A DNA stretch of 64,000 nucleotides from Circinella umbellata (GCA_025093555.1 JAIWNF010000004.1:620001-684000); one strand, 5' to 3'; counted from the first letter of the stretch, positions 25,579 to 37,185 are shown. Numbers and translations are program-made. The notes: generated by a model from the letters alone, not told the origin.

Positions 25579-25915
25579 ATGAGTGGCATTGTAGAAGATA
25601 TCGTTCAATCTATCATGACGCCTGGGTATACAGCTACAGGTGTCATCAAACTTATGTTTTACGCATTTTATCTTCTTTTTGCAACTTTGACAGTAATGAT
25701 CTTCCTCTCGGGTGGTAATCTTCATGTCATTGCATTGTTGGTATTATCTGTTTGTTTATTCCTGACGATACGATGGTATGTTATTTTTTTAAATAAGCGT
25801 ATAAGTAATATTAAATGGATGAAAAATTAATATGGAGTTTTTTTTTTTAACTATTATAAGGTTTATCGCTGAAATGGATCGAATCAAGGCCCAAGAACAA
25901 GCGAAGAAAGAATAG
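25579..25915 (+). CDS. PKR1: PKR1-like V-ATPase assembly factor
   Basis: Two exons (25579..25775 and 25861..25915) encode 83 aa. The protein starts MSGIVEDIVQSIMTPGYT, has two hydrophobic segments (LMFYAFYLLFATLTVMIFL and IALLVLSVCLFLTIRW) and ends in a short charged tail (EMDRIKAQEQAKKE). The amphipathic start with a Thr-Pro-Gly turn, two membrane spans and a size near 80-120 aa are the marks of Pkr1. In yeast Pkr1 is an ER protein that helps assemble the Vo sector of the vacuolar ATPase. The splice joins TG to GTTT to make Trp-Phe, which restores the family's IxWF motif. Confidence 0.85.
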
Positions 25916-27939
25916 AGGATTTCCTGCCGTGACAACGACAATAATTTCAAGAACACGAACAAAATCATATACGTACACTATGTTATTATTACTATTATTA
26001 TAATTATATCTTATACATATTATTACACACGCGTAGAATAAGACCGAATCAAGCAAGAATTATGCATCTTATTATTATTATTATTTCTGAGGAGAATCTA
26101 AAGGATTTCTGTACATAAAAATTGGCGGTATTTTTTTCGATGACGAACAACATAATAATGGAGTTACATACATACATTATATATTAAATATTTATAATTG
26201 TTTATTTTATTGGTGTCTTAATCACGTCGCGGTATAAGTTTATAAGAATGGATGAAACTTTCGTTTTTCCTCTTCATACATAAAAAAACGCTTAAAGTTG
26301 TTCATCCATTCTCGTATATCAAATTTCAGGACAAACAATATATATATATATATCTAATTTTTTTGTCCTGTCAGGGATAACACATAGTAAAGAGTAAAAG
26401 GAGTGAATAGGAAATTTGAGGTATTGAAAAAATACGATGTCGTCATTAATGTATGAAAAATAAGCTTCATTTGATTTCTAAGGGAAAATCTCGGAGATAG
26501 AGATAAAAACAGAAATAGAAAAGAGAAAAAGAGAAAAAAAAAGAGAGAGCATAAAGTAAATAAAAGTGGGGACTCTTTCCGATTTCAACCATATATACTA
26601 CCAAGGCGTAGTTATTACTTCATAAATCCATCATCAGGGAATATGGTTTGCTGAAACAATACGTAAGATAAACAAAAGTAGTATCGGTTCATATCCCGTA
26701 GCAAATTTACCATTTATATTTGTGCCTTATATAATTAGTATGAGGAAGAATAATGTGCTACAAAATACTTATAACAGAAAACATTTAAAATTAAAAAGTA
26801 CAATCGCGTGTAAAATGGAAGTATGTATGGTGATATGAAAAGTGAAAGTAAAAAAAGGAGGAAGGGATTAGAGTATAATGAAGGAGAGTTGGGGATAAAG
26901 AAAAAATATAAGTACATATCTTTTCAAATAAAGAAGAAGATGCAAACATGGACTTTTATAAAAACCGAAGAGTATGTCGTAATCACGAAGAAGAGCGAGG
27001 AGACCAAAGAGAAGAATAGGGAAGTAAGAAGAAAGGAAAATAACGCCAATGATTAACGTTTCAAAGTTCTCGAAAGTACCATATTCGTCTTTTTTTACGA
27101 GAATATATGGCTTTCTTTTTACTTACCTATTACAAAAAAATACAAATACATTTTACTTCATGGAAAAAAATATATGCAATTTATATGGGAGAATACAATT
27201 TCAATGTATAAATAGTGATGAGCTTAAATAATGTAGATCATCAACACTAAATTTATAATTTCATTGTATATAGATACATATAAATAATGCCAATGTATGA
27301 TATCATTTAAAAATGATACATATATTAATATGTACGTAATAGCAACTGTCCCTTCAATTATATATAAGTTTAGAAAACCACCTCAGACACACTGCTTAGT
27401 TTACATTATTAGTTAATGGTTATGCATAAAACTAAGCATTACATTAATACATACGTACGTACATGCATAATATTTACGAGTTTATGACACGTAATACAAG
27501 CTAAGAGAATGCTTTTTAGGAACTACGTACTGTATATGCTGTAATAAAGAAAAAAAAGTAGTTTAGCTCCTGATTTTGATGAGAAATCAAATTCGTAATA
27601 ATGATTATAGTATGCCTTGTATTATTATTGTCATCTATACACTTTGATTCTCTAGCCATTTGTGAATTTTTATCAGCTAAATGAAAAAACGTATCTTCTA
27701 TAAGCATGAATAATACATTGTGTATATACATAACGGCAAAAAAAAGGGGGGGAGGGGATTTAGAGGGGAGCAGGAAAATACTTGAATCAAATATTGCAGA
27801 TATCCTTTTCAAAAAGAAATAACAAAGACAGGAGTTCTTTCAATAGTGATATTTTAATCATAATAATAAATGGTGAATTCTAATTTAGGTATTACATTCT
27901 ATCAGGAAATAGTGACTATACATTATTATTAAATAACAT
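25916..27939. other. Long gene-poor region left of the retrotransposon
   Basis: About 2.0 kb with no supported gene. It contains a 9-bp perfect inverted repeat, CAGGACAAA at 26327-26335 with TTTGTCCTG at 26362-26370 around an AT core, a purine-rich stretch at 26470-27050 that makes long but meaningless Lys/Glu-rich frames, and TACGTA/ACGTAC repeats near 27452-27462. It ends at the TGT that borders the DIRS element. Confidence 0.5.
26327..26370. repeat. Small inverted repeat (possible hairpin)
   Basis: CAGGACAAA and its exact complement TTTGTCCTG are separated by 26 nt that are mostly TA repeat and T-rich. It could form a cruciform or hairpin; no function is implied. Confidence 0.6.
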
Positions 27940-27988
27940 TGTACAGTAACGACGACATAGGAAGTCGTCTACAACATTACACGACAAA

Positions 27989-28105
27989 GGGGACCTTGGC
28001 TGTGGATCAATTCTTTCTTTATTTAAATCGAAACATTTCACTACTGAGAACTAATTATGTAATATAAAAAGAAATATTTTCTAAGTCTATAATCTCTATC
28101 TTCTT
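27989..28105. repeat. DIRS left inverted terminal repeat
   Basis: It starts GGGGACCTTGGCTGTGGATC and ends CTATCTTCTT. It is the reverse complement of 31975-32091, with no mismatch found by eye. Confidence 0.93.
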
Positions 28106-28173
28106 GAATGAGAACAGTAATAATAAATAATAAAATAAAATAAATAAATAAATAAAGGGAAGGGAGGGTGGGG

Positions 28174-28267
28174 ACAGCCAAGGTCCCCTTTGTCGTGTAA
28201 TGTTGTAGACGACTTCCTATGTCGTCGTTACTGTACATTACACATCCTTGTCGGGGACCTTGGCTGT
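28174..28267. repeat. DIRS internal complementary region
   Basis: The first part (28174 to about 28236) is the reverse complement of the left outer end and its ITR junction (27940-28002). The second part (about 28234-28267) is the reverse complement of the right outer end (32076-32109). The two parts meet at TGTACA, overlapping by the shared TGT. In the DIRS replication model this region templates the joining of both ends into a circle. Confidence 0.9.
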
Positions 28268-31200
28268 GTATCCAGAGTACTTAAAGTAAAATTCTCTTTA
28301 GTTTGGACGGAAATGCGGTAAAATTGTTCAAACATTTTCCTTGACGACCAGTTGCCTTGTACCACAAGATTTTCAACGGACACGCCTGCTTGTGCTGCCA
28401 GAGTAGCGCCTAAAGCTCTTGCCTTGGGAAGAGGTGCTCCAGGTGGACGGCCAACAAACTTCATGATTTGATTAATGTATTTGCTGATACGCTGACTTGA
28501 TAAGCCTTGATCATGATGGTTGACATAGCGTAATAGCGGTACTAATGATACTTGAGGAAAGACCGGATGGGGAACAGAAACAAGAGTAGAAGCAACTCGA
28601 GAACAATACACCTTGTAAGTGTTGACAGGACAAACCAGGTGATCAGAATGGGGATGTATAGCGACGGTTTTTGTAATACGTATACCACTGCGTTTTTCTT
28701 TGGGAGCGACAATCACAAGCGAGAGAATATTTTCAGAAGAAATAGAACATTGATTGAGGTCGATACGTTCAAGGTCAGAAGGACGTAGGAAACCAACCAT
28801 TGCTAGTAACCATGCTAATTTGGCGGTTAAGAGTTCGATCGTCATACCCGTATTGTCACCCAATGAGATGATATAATTTAATGCTGGTTGTAAGTCGTAT
28901 TCATATGATTTTTGTGGAAGGACTATGCCTTGACGTAAGCCTTTTTGGAAGTCTTGGAAGTGCTGATGATTACGTATCTGGTTGCTTTGATCAGTAGGAA
29001 AAAGAGCGAGAATAGAAGATTGATAGGCGAAGACCGTACTAATTTTCCAATGCTTGGTTTCATACTGCGAAGCAAGAAAGCTGGTCAAATGAAAAACATT
29101 TGGTTCCATAAAGTTTAAGTCTGTAAATTCACACCAACGCTGGTACACATCTTGTCTGATTTTTGTTGATGGATTAACCATTTTGGTTTTATTGGCAATC
29201 GCTATTGCGGCCCCAGAAGCTGATTTGAGCGTTTTGCACCTAGGTTCCATGCTAGTAAGGTCCAAGTGGGATTCTTGTTCAACAGATCTTGGTCGTTTGT
29301 TGTGGTGCTGATGACAATCGGTGGCTGTAAGGCGAGTTGGGTTGCGAGCGGATACCAAGGGGCTGAGGGCCAATTCGGTGTAATCAATGTTGCTGAGAGT
29401 GGGTGTTGGATTAGCCGTTGTAGACACTGTAATATCAGATTCCATGGTGGGGCTAGATATAAGCGGCCCATCGTGTGCGTCCATTGTTTGCTGAATGCAT
29501 TGGTCCAAAGTGCTTGTGGGTGATGATTCCAGCTGACGAATTGTTTGGTCTGTCGATTTGCTGCTGAGGCGAAGAGGTCGAGCTGGTGGGGACCCCAAAG
29601 TTGATTTAATTGGTGATATACTGTTACTGGTAATTTCCATTCGTTTTGTGTCGTCATGGCACGTGATGGCGAGTCGGCTGGGTTTTGTGCTGATGGGACA
29701 TATAGCGTGGTGAGTGTTATATTGTGTTGAAAACAAAATTTCCATATCCTCATGGCTAAGGAGTTGAGCATTTTTGATTTGGTTCCGCCAAAATGACGGA
29801 TATATGCTATCGCACTGATGTTGTCCATGCACAGTTGTATGTGCGGTGTATTGATTAAGTTGGGAGTTTGTAAGGCTTTCCAGACTGTCAGAAGTTCCAA
29901 ATAGTTGATATGGTAATGCCGTTCTTGTGCAGTCCACTTGCCAGATAGGTATATATTGTTCTGAACTATACCATAGCCGCTGGTCGAAGCATCGGTGAAG
30001 AGTTGGGTTGTTGGTTGGTGTTGTATGATATGGGATCCATTCCAAGCTTGAAGTTGGGAAATCCACCATACCAGTTCTTGTTGCATAGGTGCTGTGATTG
30101 TAGCTATTTGTTTCTGACGAGTTTGATTCAATCGGGTCAACAAATGCCGAGTACGAAATCTTGCTTGCTGATTCCCCAATTGAGTTGCTACGGCTGAGCC
30201 GATGAACTGTGCTAACTTCAGCCATGGGATCATCTTCATATAGAGCAGTTGATATGCTAGCCGTCGAATTGTTCGAATTTTCTTGCCGGGAATTGAAATC
30301 ATCATTGTTGTTGTATTGATGCTCATGCCCAAATGATTGATATTTTGTGTTGGAATTAATTGAGACTTCTCTATGTTGAGAAGCCAGCCGAGTTCTTGTA
30401 ATTTTTGTGATATCATTTGAGTATGTTTTTGGGCTTTCGGAGCTGATTTGGCCATGATCAAAAGGTCGTCCATATAGGCTGTCAATCGAATACCTTGGCG
30501 CCGAGCCCATTTCAGAAGTGGTTTTAATGTTTTCGTGAAAACGATAGGTGACAGGCTGAGGCCAAACGGCAGCACCTTGTATTGATAAAGTTTCTGTCTC
30601 CATTGGAATTGTAGGAGATGACGATGTTGAGGATGAATTGGAATGTGATGAAAAGCATCTTTTAGATCGATCGATGTGAGGTAATCGCCTGGTTGTAGCA
30701 TGTTGGTGATGGTTGGCCAAGATTCCATTTTGAAGTGTATTTTTGGTAGATATTGATTCAGTGGTCTGAGGTTGAGTACAGGACGAAGGCCCCCATCCTT
30801 TTTCGGGAGTAAGAAAAGGCGAGATCGGAAGCCCGGAGTACAAGGGGAGATGGGTTCGATAGCCTCTTTCGCCAATAAGGTCTTGATTTCTTGATCGATT
30901 ATTGAAGTGGAGTCTACTGAGGAGTGCGGAAAAAGTTGGTGGTTTGTAAGTGGCGGTGGAGACCTTAGCGGTAAGCGGTAACCGTTTCTGAGAATTGTTC
31001 GGAGCCATGGTGAAACTTGAAAGCCAAGAGAATGAGACCAGGTAGAGCAAAAAAGAGAGAGTCGACCACCTACGCTTTTTATTGTGTTCTCTGGTGAGAC
31101 TGGCGAGGGTGAAAATCCCGCTGCTGAGATTGTTGGTAGGGTCTTGAACCCCCATTGTTAATTGTAGTAAATGAAGACGATTGGTGTTGATTATGATTAT

Positions 31201-31920
31201 CAGCGGAGCGACGCTGAGCTTGTTCAATAGCTGGTTTTTCATGGTCTGGTTTCTGATACGTATAGGATCGAGGTCCCTTGTTTTTCTTCGAGCGACGTTG
31301 AGTGGCGAGCTGAATGGATTGCTGAAGTTTAATATGGTCCAACATGTCTTGGGTGTTGACCAAAAATTTTTCTTGTTGAGAACTAGGCGCCTCAAGATGG
31401 TTTGGGAGACCCTTGTACAAATTATCAGTACGTAAAGTGGTGATATATGAAGCCAAATCAGATAAAAGTTCGTGCATCGCCTGTGCAAAGTCACTGCCTT
31501 GTTGTCGAATATTGGTGTCATTGATATTACCATGTAGATTTTGGTACAAAAACCAATCCAATGGTCTGGTAAGACCTGATAGACGATACTGAATATTATG
31601 AAGAGCTGAATCAAAGTGTTTTGCAGATGCAGAAATGGTGACTTTATTGAGTTTTGGTGGATCATAATTGCGTATGGCATTTTTAGGACAATCGAAGAGG
31701 AATTGTCGACGCTGTGAATCATCCAAAGGTCGTTTGAAAAAATCTTCTTGAATGAAGGGATATTGCGCCAGCATTTCTTCAGTGGGATGAAAGTCGGCAC
31801 CGGGATTGCGTACAGTGACGTTGGGGTCATTGTTGGTATTGGCAGTGGTCGCCAATTGTTGTTCAACGGCTTGTAAGCGTTGAAGTAGGGCAGTAGCCCA
31901 AGCGGGGGCGGCATCATCAT
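28228..31920 (-). CDS. DIRS tyrosine recombinase (frame open across the whole element)
   Basis: This frame is uninterrupted for 1230 codons. Its recombinase part is the C-terminal 400 or so residues, from about 29400 to 28228. It has a helical core-binding region (VYQRWCEFTDLNF, FLASQYETKHWKI) and a catalytic domain with the first Arg in MVGFLRPSDLERI, a KARALGATLAAQAG segment at the second Arg, and the closing GNWSSRKMFEQFYR carrying the probable nucleophile Tyr. Upstream of that, the frame overlaps RT and gag in other phases and is Ser/Thr/Asn-rich with no domain. The true start is unknown. In DIRS elements this enzyme integrates the circular DNA copy. The last codons (RMCNVQ and stop) lie inside the internal complementary region. 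Confidence 0.85.
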   Translation of the reverse strand: MMMPPPLGLLPYFNAYKPLNNNWRPLPIPTMTPTSLYAIPVPTFIPLKKCWRNIPSFKKIFSNDLWMIHSVDNSSSIVLKMPYAIMIHQNSIKSPFLHLQNTLIQLFIIFSIVYQVLPDHWIGFCTKIYMVISMTPIFDNKAVTLHRRCTNFYLIWLHISPLYVLIICTRVSQTILRRLVLNKKNFWSTPKTCWTILNFSNPFSSPLNVARRKTRDLDPIRIRNQTMKNQLLNKLSVAPLIIIINTNRLHLLQLTMGVQDPTNNLSSGIFTLASLTREHNKKRRWSTLSFLLYLVSFSWLSSFTMAPNNSQKRLPLTAKVSTATYKPPTFSALLSRLHFNNRSRNQDLIGERGYRTHLPLYSGLPISPFLTPEKGWGPSSCTQPQTTESISTKNTLQNGILANHHQHATTRRLPHIDRSKRCFSSHSNSSSTSSSPTIPMETETLSIQGAAVWPQPVTYRFHENIKTTSEMGSAPRYSIDSLYGRPFDHGQISSESPKTYSNDITKITRTRLASQHREVSINSNTKYQSFGHEHQYNNNDDFNSRQENSNNSTASISTALYEDDPMAEVSTVHRLSRSNSIGESASKISYSAFVDPIESNSSETNSYNHSTYATRTGMVDFPTSSLEWIPYHTTPTNNPTLHRCFDQRLWYSSEQYIPIWQVDCTRTALPYQLFGTSDSLESLTNSQLNQYTAHTTVHGQHQCDSIYPSFWRNQIKNAQLLSHEDMEILFSTQYNTHHAICPISTKPSRLAITCHDDTKRMEITSNSISPIKSTLGSPPARPLRLSSKSTDQTIRQLESSPTSTLDQCIQQTMDAHDGPLISSPTMESDITVSTTANPTPTLSNIDYTELALSPLVSARNPTRLTATDCHQHHNKRPRSVEQESHLDLTSMEPRCKTLKSASGAAIAIANKTKMVNPSTKIRQDVYQRWCEFTDLNFMEPNVFHLTSFLASQYETKHWKISTVFAYQSSILALFPTDQSNQIRNHQHFQDFQKGLRQGIVLPQKSYEYDLQPALNYIISLGDNTGMTIELLTAKLAWLLAMVGFLRPSDLERIDLNQCSISSENILSLVIVAPKEKRSGIRITKTVAIHPHSDHLVCPVNTYKVYCSRVASTLVSVPHPVFPQVSLVPLLRYVNHHDQGLSSQRISKYINQIMKFVGRPPGAPLPKARALGATLAAQAGVSVENLVVQGNWSSRKMFEQFYRISVQTKENFTLSTLDTQPRSPTRMCNVQ
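29202..31155 (-). CDS. DIRS reverse transcriptase / RNase H
   Basis: The frame is open from about 31155 although its first Met is at 30875, giving 557 aa from that Met. Conserved RT sequence starts before the Met (GGRLSLFCSTWSHSLGF, then IIDQEIKTLLAKEAIEPISP), so the real protein must begin upstream. RT motifs include LFLLPKKDGGLRPVLNLRPLN, SIDLKDAFHHIPI with the first catalytic Asp, LPFGLSLSP and LTAYMDDLLI with the YMDD box. RNase H follows with LFTDASTSGYG, LELLTVWKAL, CMDNISAIAYI and the closing NPADSPSR. All catalytic positions that I can check are present. Expression by -1 frameshifting or re-initiation after gag is likely, because the two frames overlap and the RT frame lacks an early ATG. 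Confidence 0.92.
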
Positions 31921-31927
31921 TATTCAT
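31079..31927 (-). CDS. DIRS gag-like protein
   Basis: A frame of 282 aa begins MNNDDAAPAWATALLQRL about 50 bases inside the right ITR and is the first frame of the element. It contains FHPTEEMLAQYPFIQEDFF, a helical middle (DFAQAMHELLSDLASYITTL) and a basic Gln/Ser/Arg-rich tail (RRSKKNKGPRSY) that could bind nucleic acid. No zinc knuckle is visible. Position and composition are those of the ORF1/Gag of DIRS elements, which should package the RNA. The stop at 31079-31081 overlaps the start of the RT frame, which runs one base back. Confidence 0.8.
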   Translation of the reverse strand: MNNDDAAPAWATALLQRLQAVEQQLATTANTNNDPNVTVRNPGADFHPTEEMLAQYPFIQEDFFKRPLDDSQRRQFLFDCPKNAIRNYDPPKLNKVTISASAKHFDSALHNIQYRLSGLTRPLDWFLYQNLHGNINDTNIRQQGSDFAQAMHELLSDLASYITTLRTDNLYKGLPNHLEAPSSQQEKFLVNTQDMLDHIKLQQSIQLATQRRSKKNKGPRSYTYQKPDHEKPAIEQAQRRSADNHNQHQSSSFTTINNGGSRPYQQSQQRDFHPRQSHQRTQ

Positions 31928-31974
31928 AAGCTACGACGGTGAGTTCCAGGAGCGTAGTAAAATGTTCGAATAAA

Positions 31975-32091
31975 AAGAAGATAGAGATTATAGACTTAGA
32001 AAATATTTCTTTTTATATTACATAATTAGTTCTCAGTAGTGAAATGTTTCGATTTAAATAAAGAAAGAATTGATCCACAGCCAAGGTCCCC
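31975..32091. repeat. DIRS right inverted terminal repeat
   Basis: Reverse complement of 27989-28105. It lies upstream of the gag-like frame and so probably contains the element's promoter. Its outer end continues into GACAAGGATGTGTAATGT, which is found inverted in the internal complementary region. Confidence 0.93.
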
Positions 32092-32109
32092 GACAAGGAT
32101 GTGTAATGT

Positions 32110-32384
32110 TGCTATATGCTGCTTATTATGTGGATTAGATGCAAGGGTATCTCTCGTCCAGGTATACGTATGGCTTTTTTTTTCTCTGTCTCTTTTTTTC
32201 GTCACCCTTTTTCTTATAGGTATAAATAGACCTATTTTTTGTCTTTCTTTCTCGAGCACTTTTTTTTAGCTCTTTTATACTTGTTCTTCTTTGTTACTCA
32301 TTATTGCCAATCCCGCATTTTTTATATACTAAATATAAGCATATATATCATACATTTACCTACTATTGTATAGAAAACATAAGA
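32110..32384. other. Promoter and 5' leader of the C2H2 gene
   Basis: Only 275 bases separate the right end of the DIRS element from the chosen ATG of the zinc-finger gene. The stretch is pyrimidine-rich (CTCTGTCTCTTTTTTT) and contains TATAAATA at 32221-32228. Anything further upstream has been displaced by the insertion. Confidence 0.55.
32221..32228 (+). promoter_or_regulatory. Possible TATA box of the C2H2 gene
   Basis: TATAAATA stands about 155 bases before the ATG, after a pyrimidine-rich tract. It is the only good TATA-like element between the DIRS right end and the gene. Assignment is by position alone. Confidence 0.4.
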
Positions 32385-33797
<1,413 letters not shown>

Positions 33798-36700
33798 ATC
33801 TTTCCCTTGATTATGACTTGGGCTTATAATTTTTTTTCTCCCATTCCTTCATTTTTTTTTCGCCCTCCTGCAATACCTTATTATCACATACACCTTACAC
33901 ACATACATATATACATACATTCATTTACATTTTCTTAATATATATAATGCACATGTATTCAATGAACTAATTTCTCCTCATTCCCTTACACGCTTTACAT
34001 CTTTTACGTCAAAAATGAGAGTTTACGCGTGCCTCATGCATTTTTAATGTCATTGGTAAACCGTGATATAGTATATGATATCAAAAAAAAAATGGCAGAG
34101 AACTTTCTTACAGACTTACAAACATAACTTATTTCTTCTATTACTACATTCACGCATTATATTAGTAATATAATAACTTTTATGTCATGATATTTCCGTT
34201 ACATTATCTTATCCTATGTACGACTATGTTAAAACGATTAAGTCTACTCTGTATAATAAGCAGCAATAGACAATGATAATTATAATTTTGAATACCTTTT
34301 ACTATTAAGCATACAAGACATTCTTATTAAATAATTTCCAATAAACAGACAATAATAATAACAATTGCTATTACATAATATATGGCGATAGTAAAGCTTT
34401 TTTCTTGTGGCAATGTAAAATTATACTCAATACGTACTACAAAATATTTAAGTATCGACTGAAATTACAATACTTTTTTTTTTCCAGAACAAAACGAAAT
34501 ATACGTATGATAATAGGGAACGAAAAGGAAAAAATTCACGGACAGTAGTGGCTCCCCTATCTTCAATTCTAACTTTACTTCCGTGTGGTATTATATATAG
34601 CCATGTAAAATAAATTTCTCATTACTACAGCCGGTTTTAACATATCCTGTATTACATGAAAGGGCCCTTTTTCGTACGTTACTATTCATCTGTAATATGC
34701 AGCAATATGACAAAAATAGATAAGGAGCTTTTACAATATACGAGAGAAAAGCGTGAGTAGTTACATAAAATATTATAAAAATGGTAGAGAATACTGGTTT
34801 GTGCGTCAGGAGTGTTCCATGAACTTCATATCACCACACACAGGTATCTTGGTTTCATTTTTGTGCTCACTGACACCCTTCCTTTTTTTTTTTCGTTCAA
34901 AACATAAAACCCTCACAAAGGTAGAAAAAAAATAAGCCAGGATCAAGGGTGTAAATTATATGTTTCTTTTTTTTTTATTACGTATCTTTTGTCGTTATAT
35001 TAAAAAGCAGGGAGTGCTTTTTATATTATTTTATTTTCATTTATACTTATAGTATTTAATAAGTGAAACTTCGCTGTCATTCCTATCATTAGACTTGCTT
35101 AATTTGTCTTAATTTCTACTCCTTAGATCGATCGACTCCCGTTTTTTTTGAATATCTGATATAATTTGCCTCAAAAGTAGTGCTAAAATTCGAGGGATGC
35201 GAAAAGTGGGATTGAAAACATAGTGAAAACAGCAAGTGTGCAAAAAAACGGGTTTTAACTATGCATTAAAGATGTCAAATTGTTGTATAGCTATAATTTT
35301 AGTTTGCTTCTCTGTGTCTAATTTAATAATACGTATCAATAATTATTATAACAATTATAAGTATTAAAACGGTTTCATAATATAGTAAGTGATCCCAATG
35401 CAAGTACATGGCGGATATTTTTTTAAGTATCTCCTGTGCAAACAAATAAAGAAAAAGAGAGAAAGAGAAGAGACATTGATATGATTTAGATCGAACTACA
35501 TGTATATTCTAGCCGGCTCTATGGTTAGTTACTACGTATCATACAGTACATGAAGCTTTAATTGAAGTGATATCGTGTCAAATTGCAATGATGTATTAAA
35601 TTTTAGCCTTCTATATTCTCATATGATGCAAAAATACATGTCATTTTATTATTATATATTAGTATATTGATATGTGGAATGTATGATATATAGGTATATA
35701 TCAAAATGAAAGCGCCAATATAAGGAGCTAAAACTATAATTTAATTATATTTAAAGATTAATGATGAAGACACGTACATGTAAAGAGAGATAATAGGGAA
35801 AGAGTAGGAATAAGCTTGAATATATTTACTGTTACGTATGTAGTTTACAAATGTTATCAAAACGGTCTTCATAAGGTTAATCAAGTAGTTTAATTTACTA
35901 CAGTAGTATATATTGGGATATTTAAAGTAGTACATATAAAACAATTTCCTATCAATAAGTATTGGCCAACCGTTCACAAGTAAAGGGTTCGGTTTATCAA
36001 TTAAAAGGGGAATTTTAGTGGTTTATCATACTGTGACCAACCAACAAATACCATTATTAAGCCCTGTGTATATATCATAGCAATAATAATAAGCTTAGCA
36101 ATGATGGTAGAAAAACTATTATACATGCAGTACTTCGTACATATAATTTTTTATCTTCATACCCATATATCTTGCAAGTTATATTAAATATTTGCTTTAT
36201 CATTACTTGCTATACAACAATAATGTGGGAGTTGACCAAACATTTACTGTACTGAAAGATATATCGAATTTCAACTAAATTTTTTATCTAGTACGTACAA
36301 AATGATTTTGCTGACAATAATATATTTCTTCTAAAAAGGAATGAATACTATTTTGTTCTTGTTCATATTAATTTCCCTGATAATTGATTAAAAGAAGAAG
36401 AGACTGCTAATTTTGCAATATCGCTGCACGACGTTACTTTTATACCAACGGCATCACCAGCATTACCGAACGAATGAAATAATATGTTATTCTTCATCAA
36501 CTACATATATCCACATTAGAAATTAACAACAGTGATAACAACTCATATTACTCATCTCCTCGTTCCATAACTGATGTCTCGACTTATAATTTATATCCAA
36601 TTACATATCCAATTAGAGAATGTTTCTCATCAACAGTAACCATACGTACTGTCACAGTAACTTTAAAAGGTACCATTTTCAATATGAAAATTGCATAGGC

Positions 36701-37185
36701 ATATAACATTATTTCTGTAAGATAGAATTTCTATTATAATTTAGTAACTACGTTTCAACAGATCAGCATACGTATTATTACTTAACGCTTATAGGATATT
36801 ATATTATATCTCAGGAATAAAATGTAACGAATGGTAGTGAATAGGTACCTCATTCGGCAAAATATATCCAATGAAACGATAGATAACAGTTTATGGTTTC
36901 ATTCAATTTTTTTATATACGATAATTTCTTACATTATGTAATGGTTATTTACACTCGCAGATTCGCTATAGTTTCTGTCTTCCCACATGTAAAAATAAAG
37001 TGGAATGTTAGATGATTGCTGGTGAAACGTTGCACGTGAGGCGTGGGATAAAATTCAGTTGCGGAGCAAGAAGGGTAGTTGGTTATAAAGATTCCTGATT
37101 ATCGCATAAGAATTTGCTTAACTCCTTCCCCACACTTTCGTTCCTCTTGCTTCTTCCTTTTTTTTTTTAATATATATATAACATT
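33798..37185. other. Gene-poor region of 3.4 kb
   Basis: No supported gene on either strand. The sequence is strongly AT-rich with poly-T tracts and several TACGTA sites. Short frames such as those at 34753 and 35741 lack codon bias, splice partners and family resemblance. The right end, with TATATATATA shortly before the ATG at 37186, should be the promoter of HMG-CoA lyase. Confidence 0.5.

Larger units (their letters stand above)
27940..32109 (-). mobile_element. Full-length DIRS-class tyrosine-recombinase retrotransposon
   Basis: The element is about 4.17 kb and codes on the minus strand. A 117-bp inverted terminal repeat is present at 27989-28105 and 31975-32091, apparently identical in both copies. 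Each repeat has a unique outer extension (27940-27988 and 32092-32109). An internal complementary region at 28174-28267 is the reverse complement of the two outer ends joined together, the hallmark of DIRS elements that replicate through a circle. Both borders carry TGT and no longer target duplication is seen, as expected for recombinase-mediated integration. Gag-like, RT/RNase H and tyrosine-recombinase frames are all open, so the copy looks recent and possibly active. Phycomyces Prt1 is a known mucoromycete relative of this class. I saw no methyltransferase motif of the DIRS1 type. Confidence 0.93.

Noticed and set aside
26470..27056. Lys/Glu-rich frame on the plus strand
   Set aside because: It only reflects a purine-rich stretch; there is no domain, no splice structure and no family resemblance.
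29266..30197. Plus-strand frames inside the retrotransposon
   Set aside because: They are antisense shadows of the RT and recombinase frames with no domain of their own.
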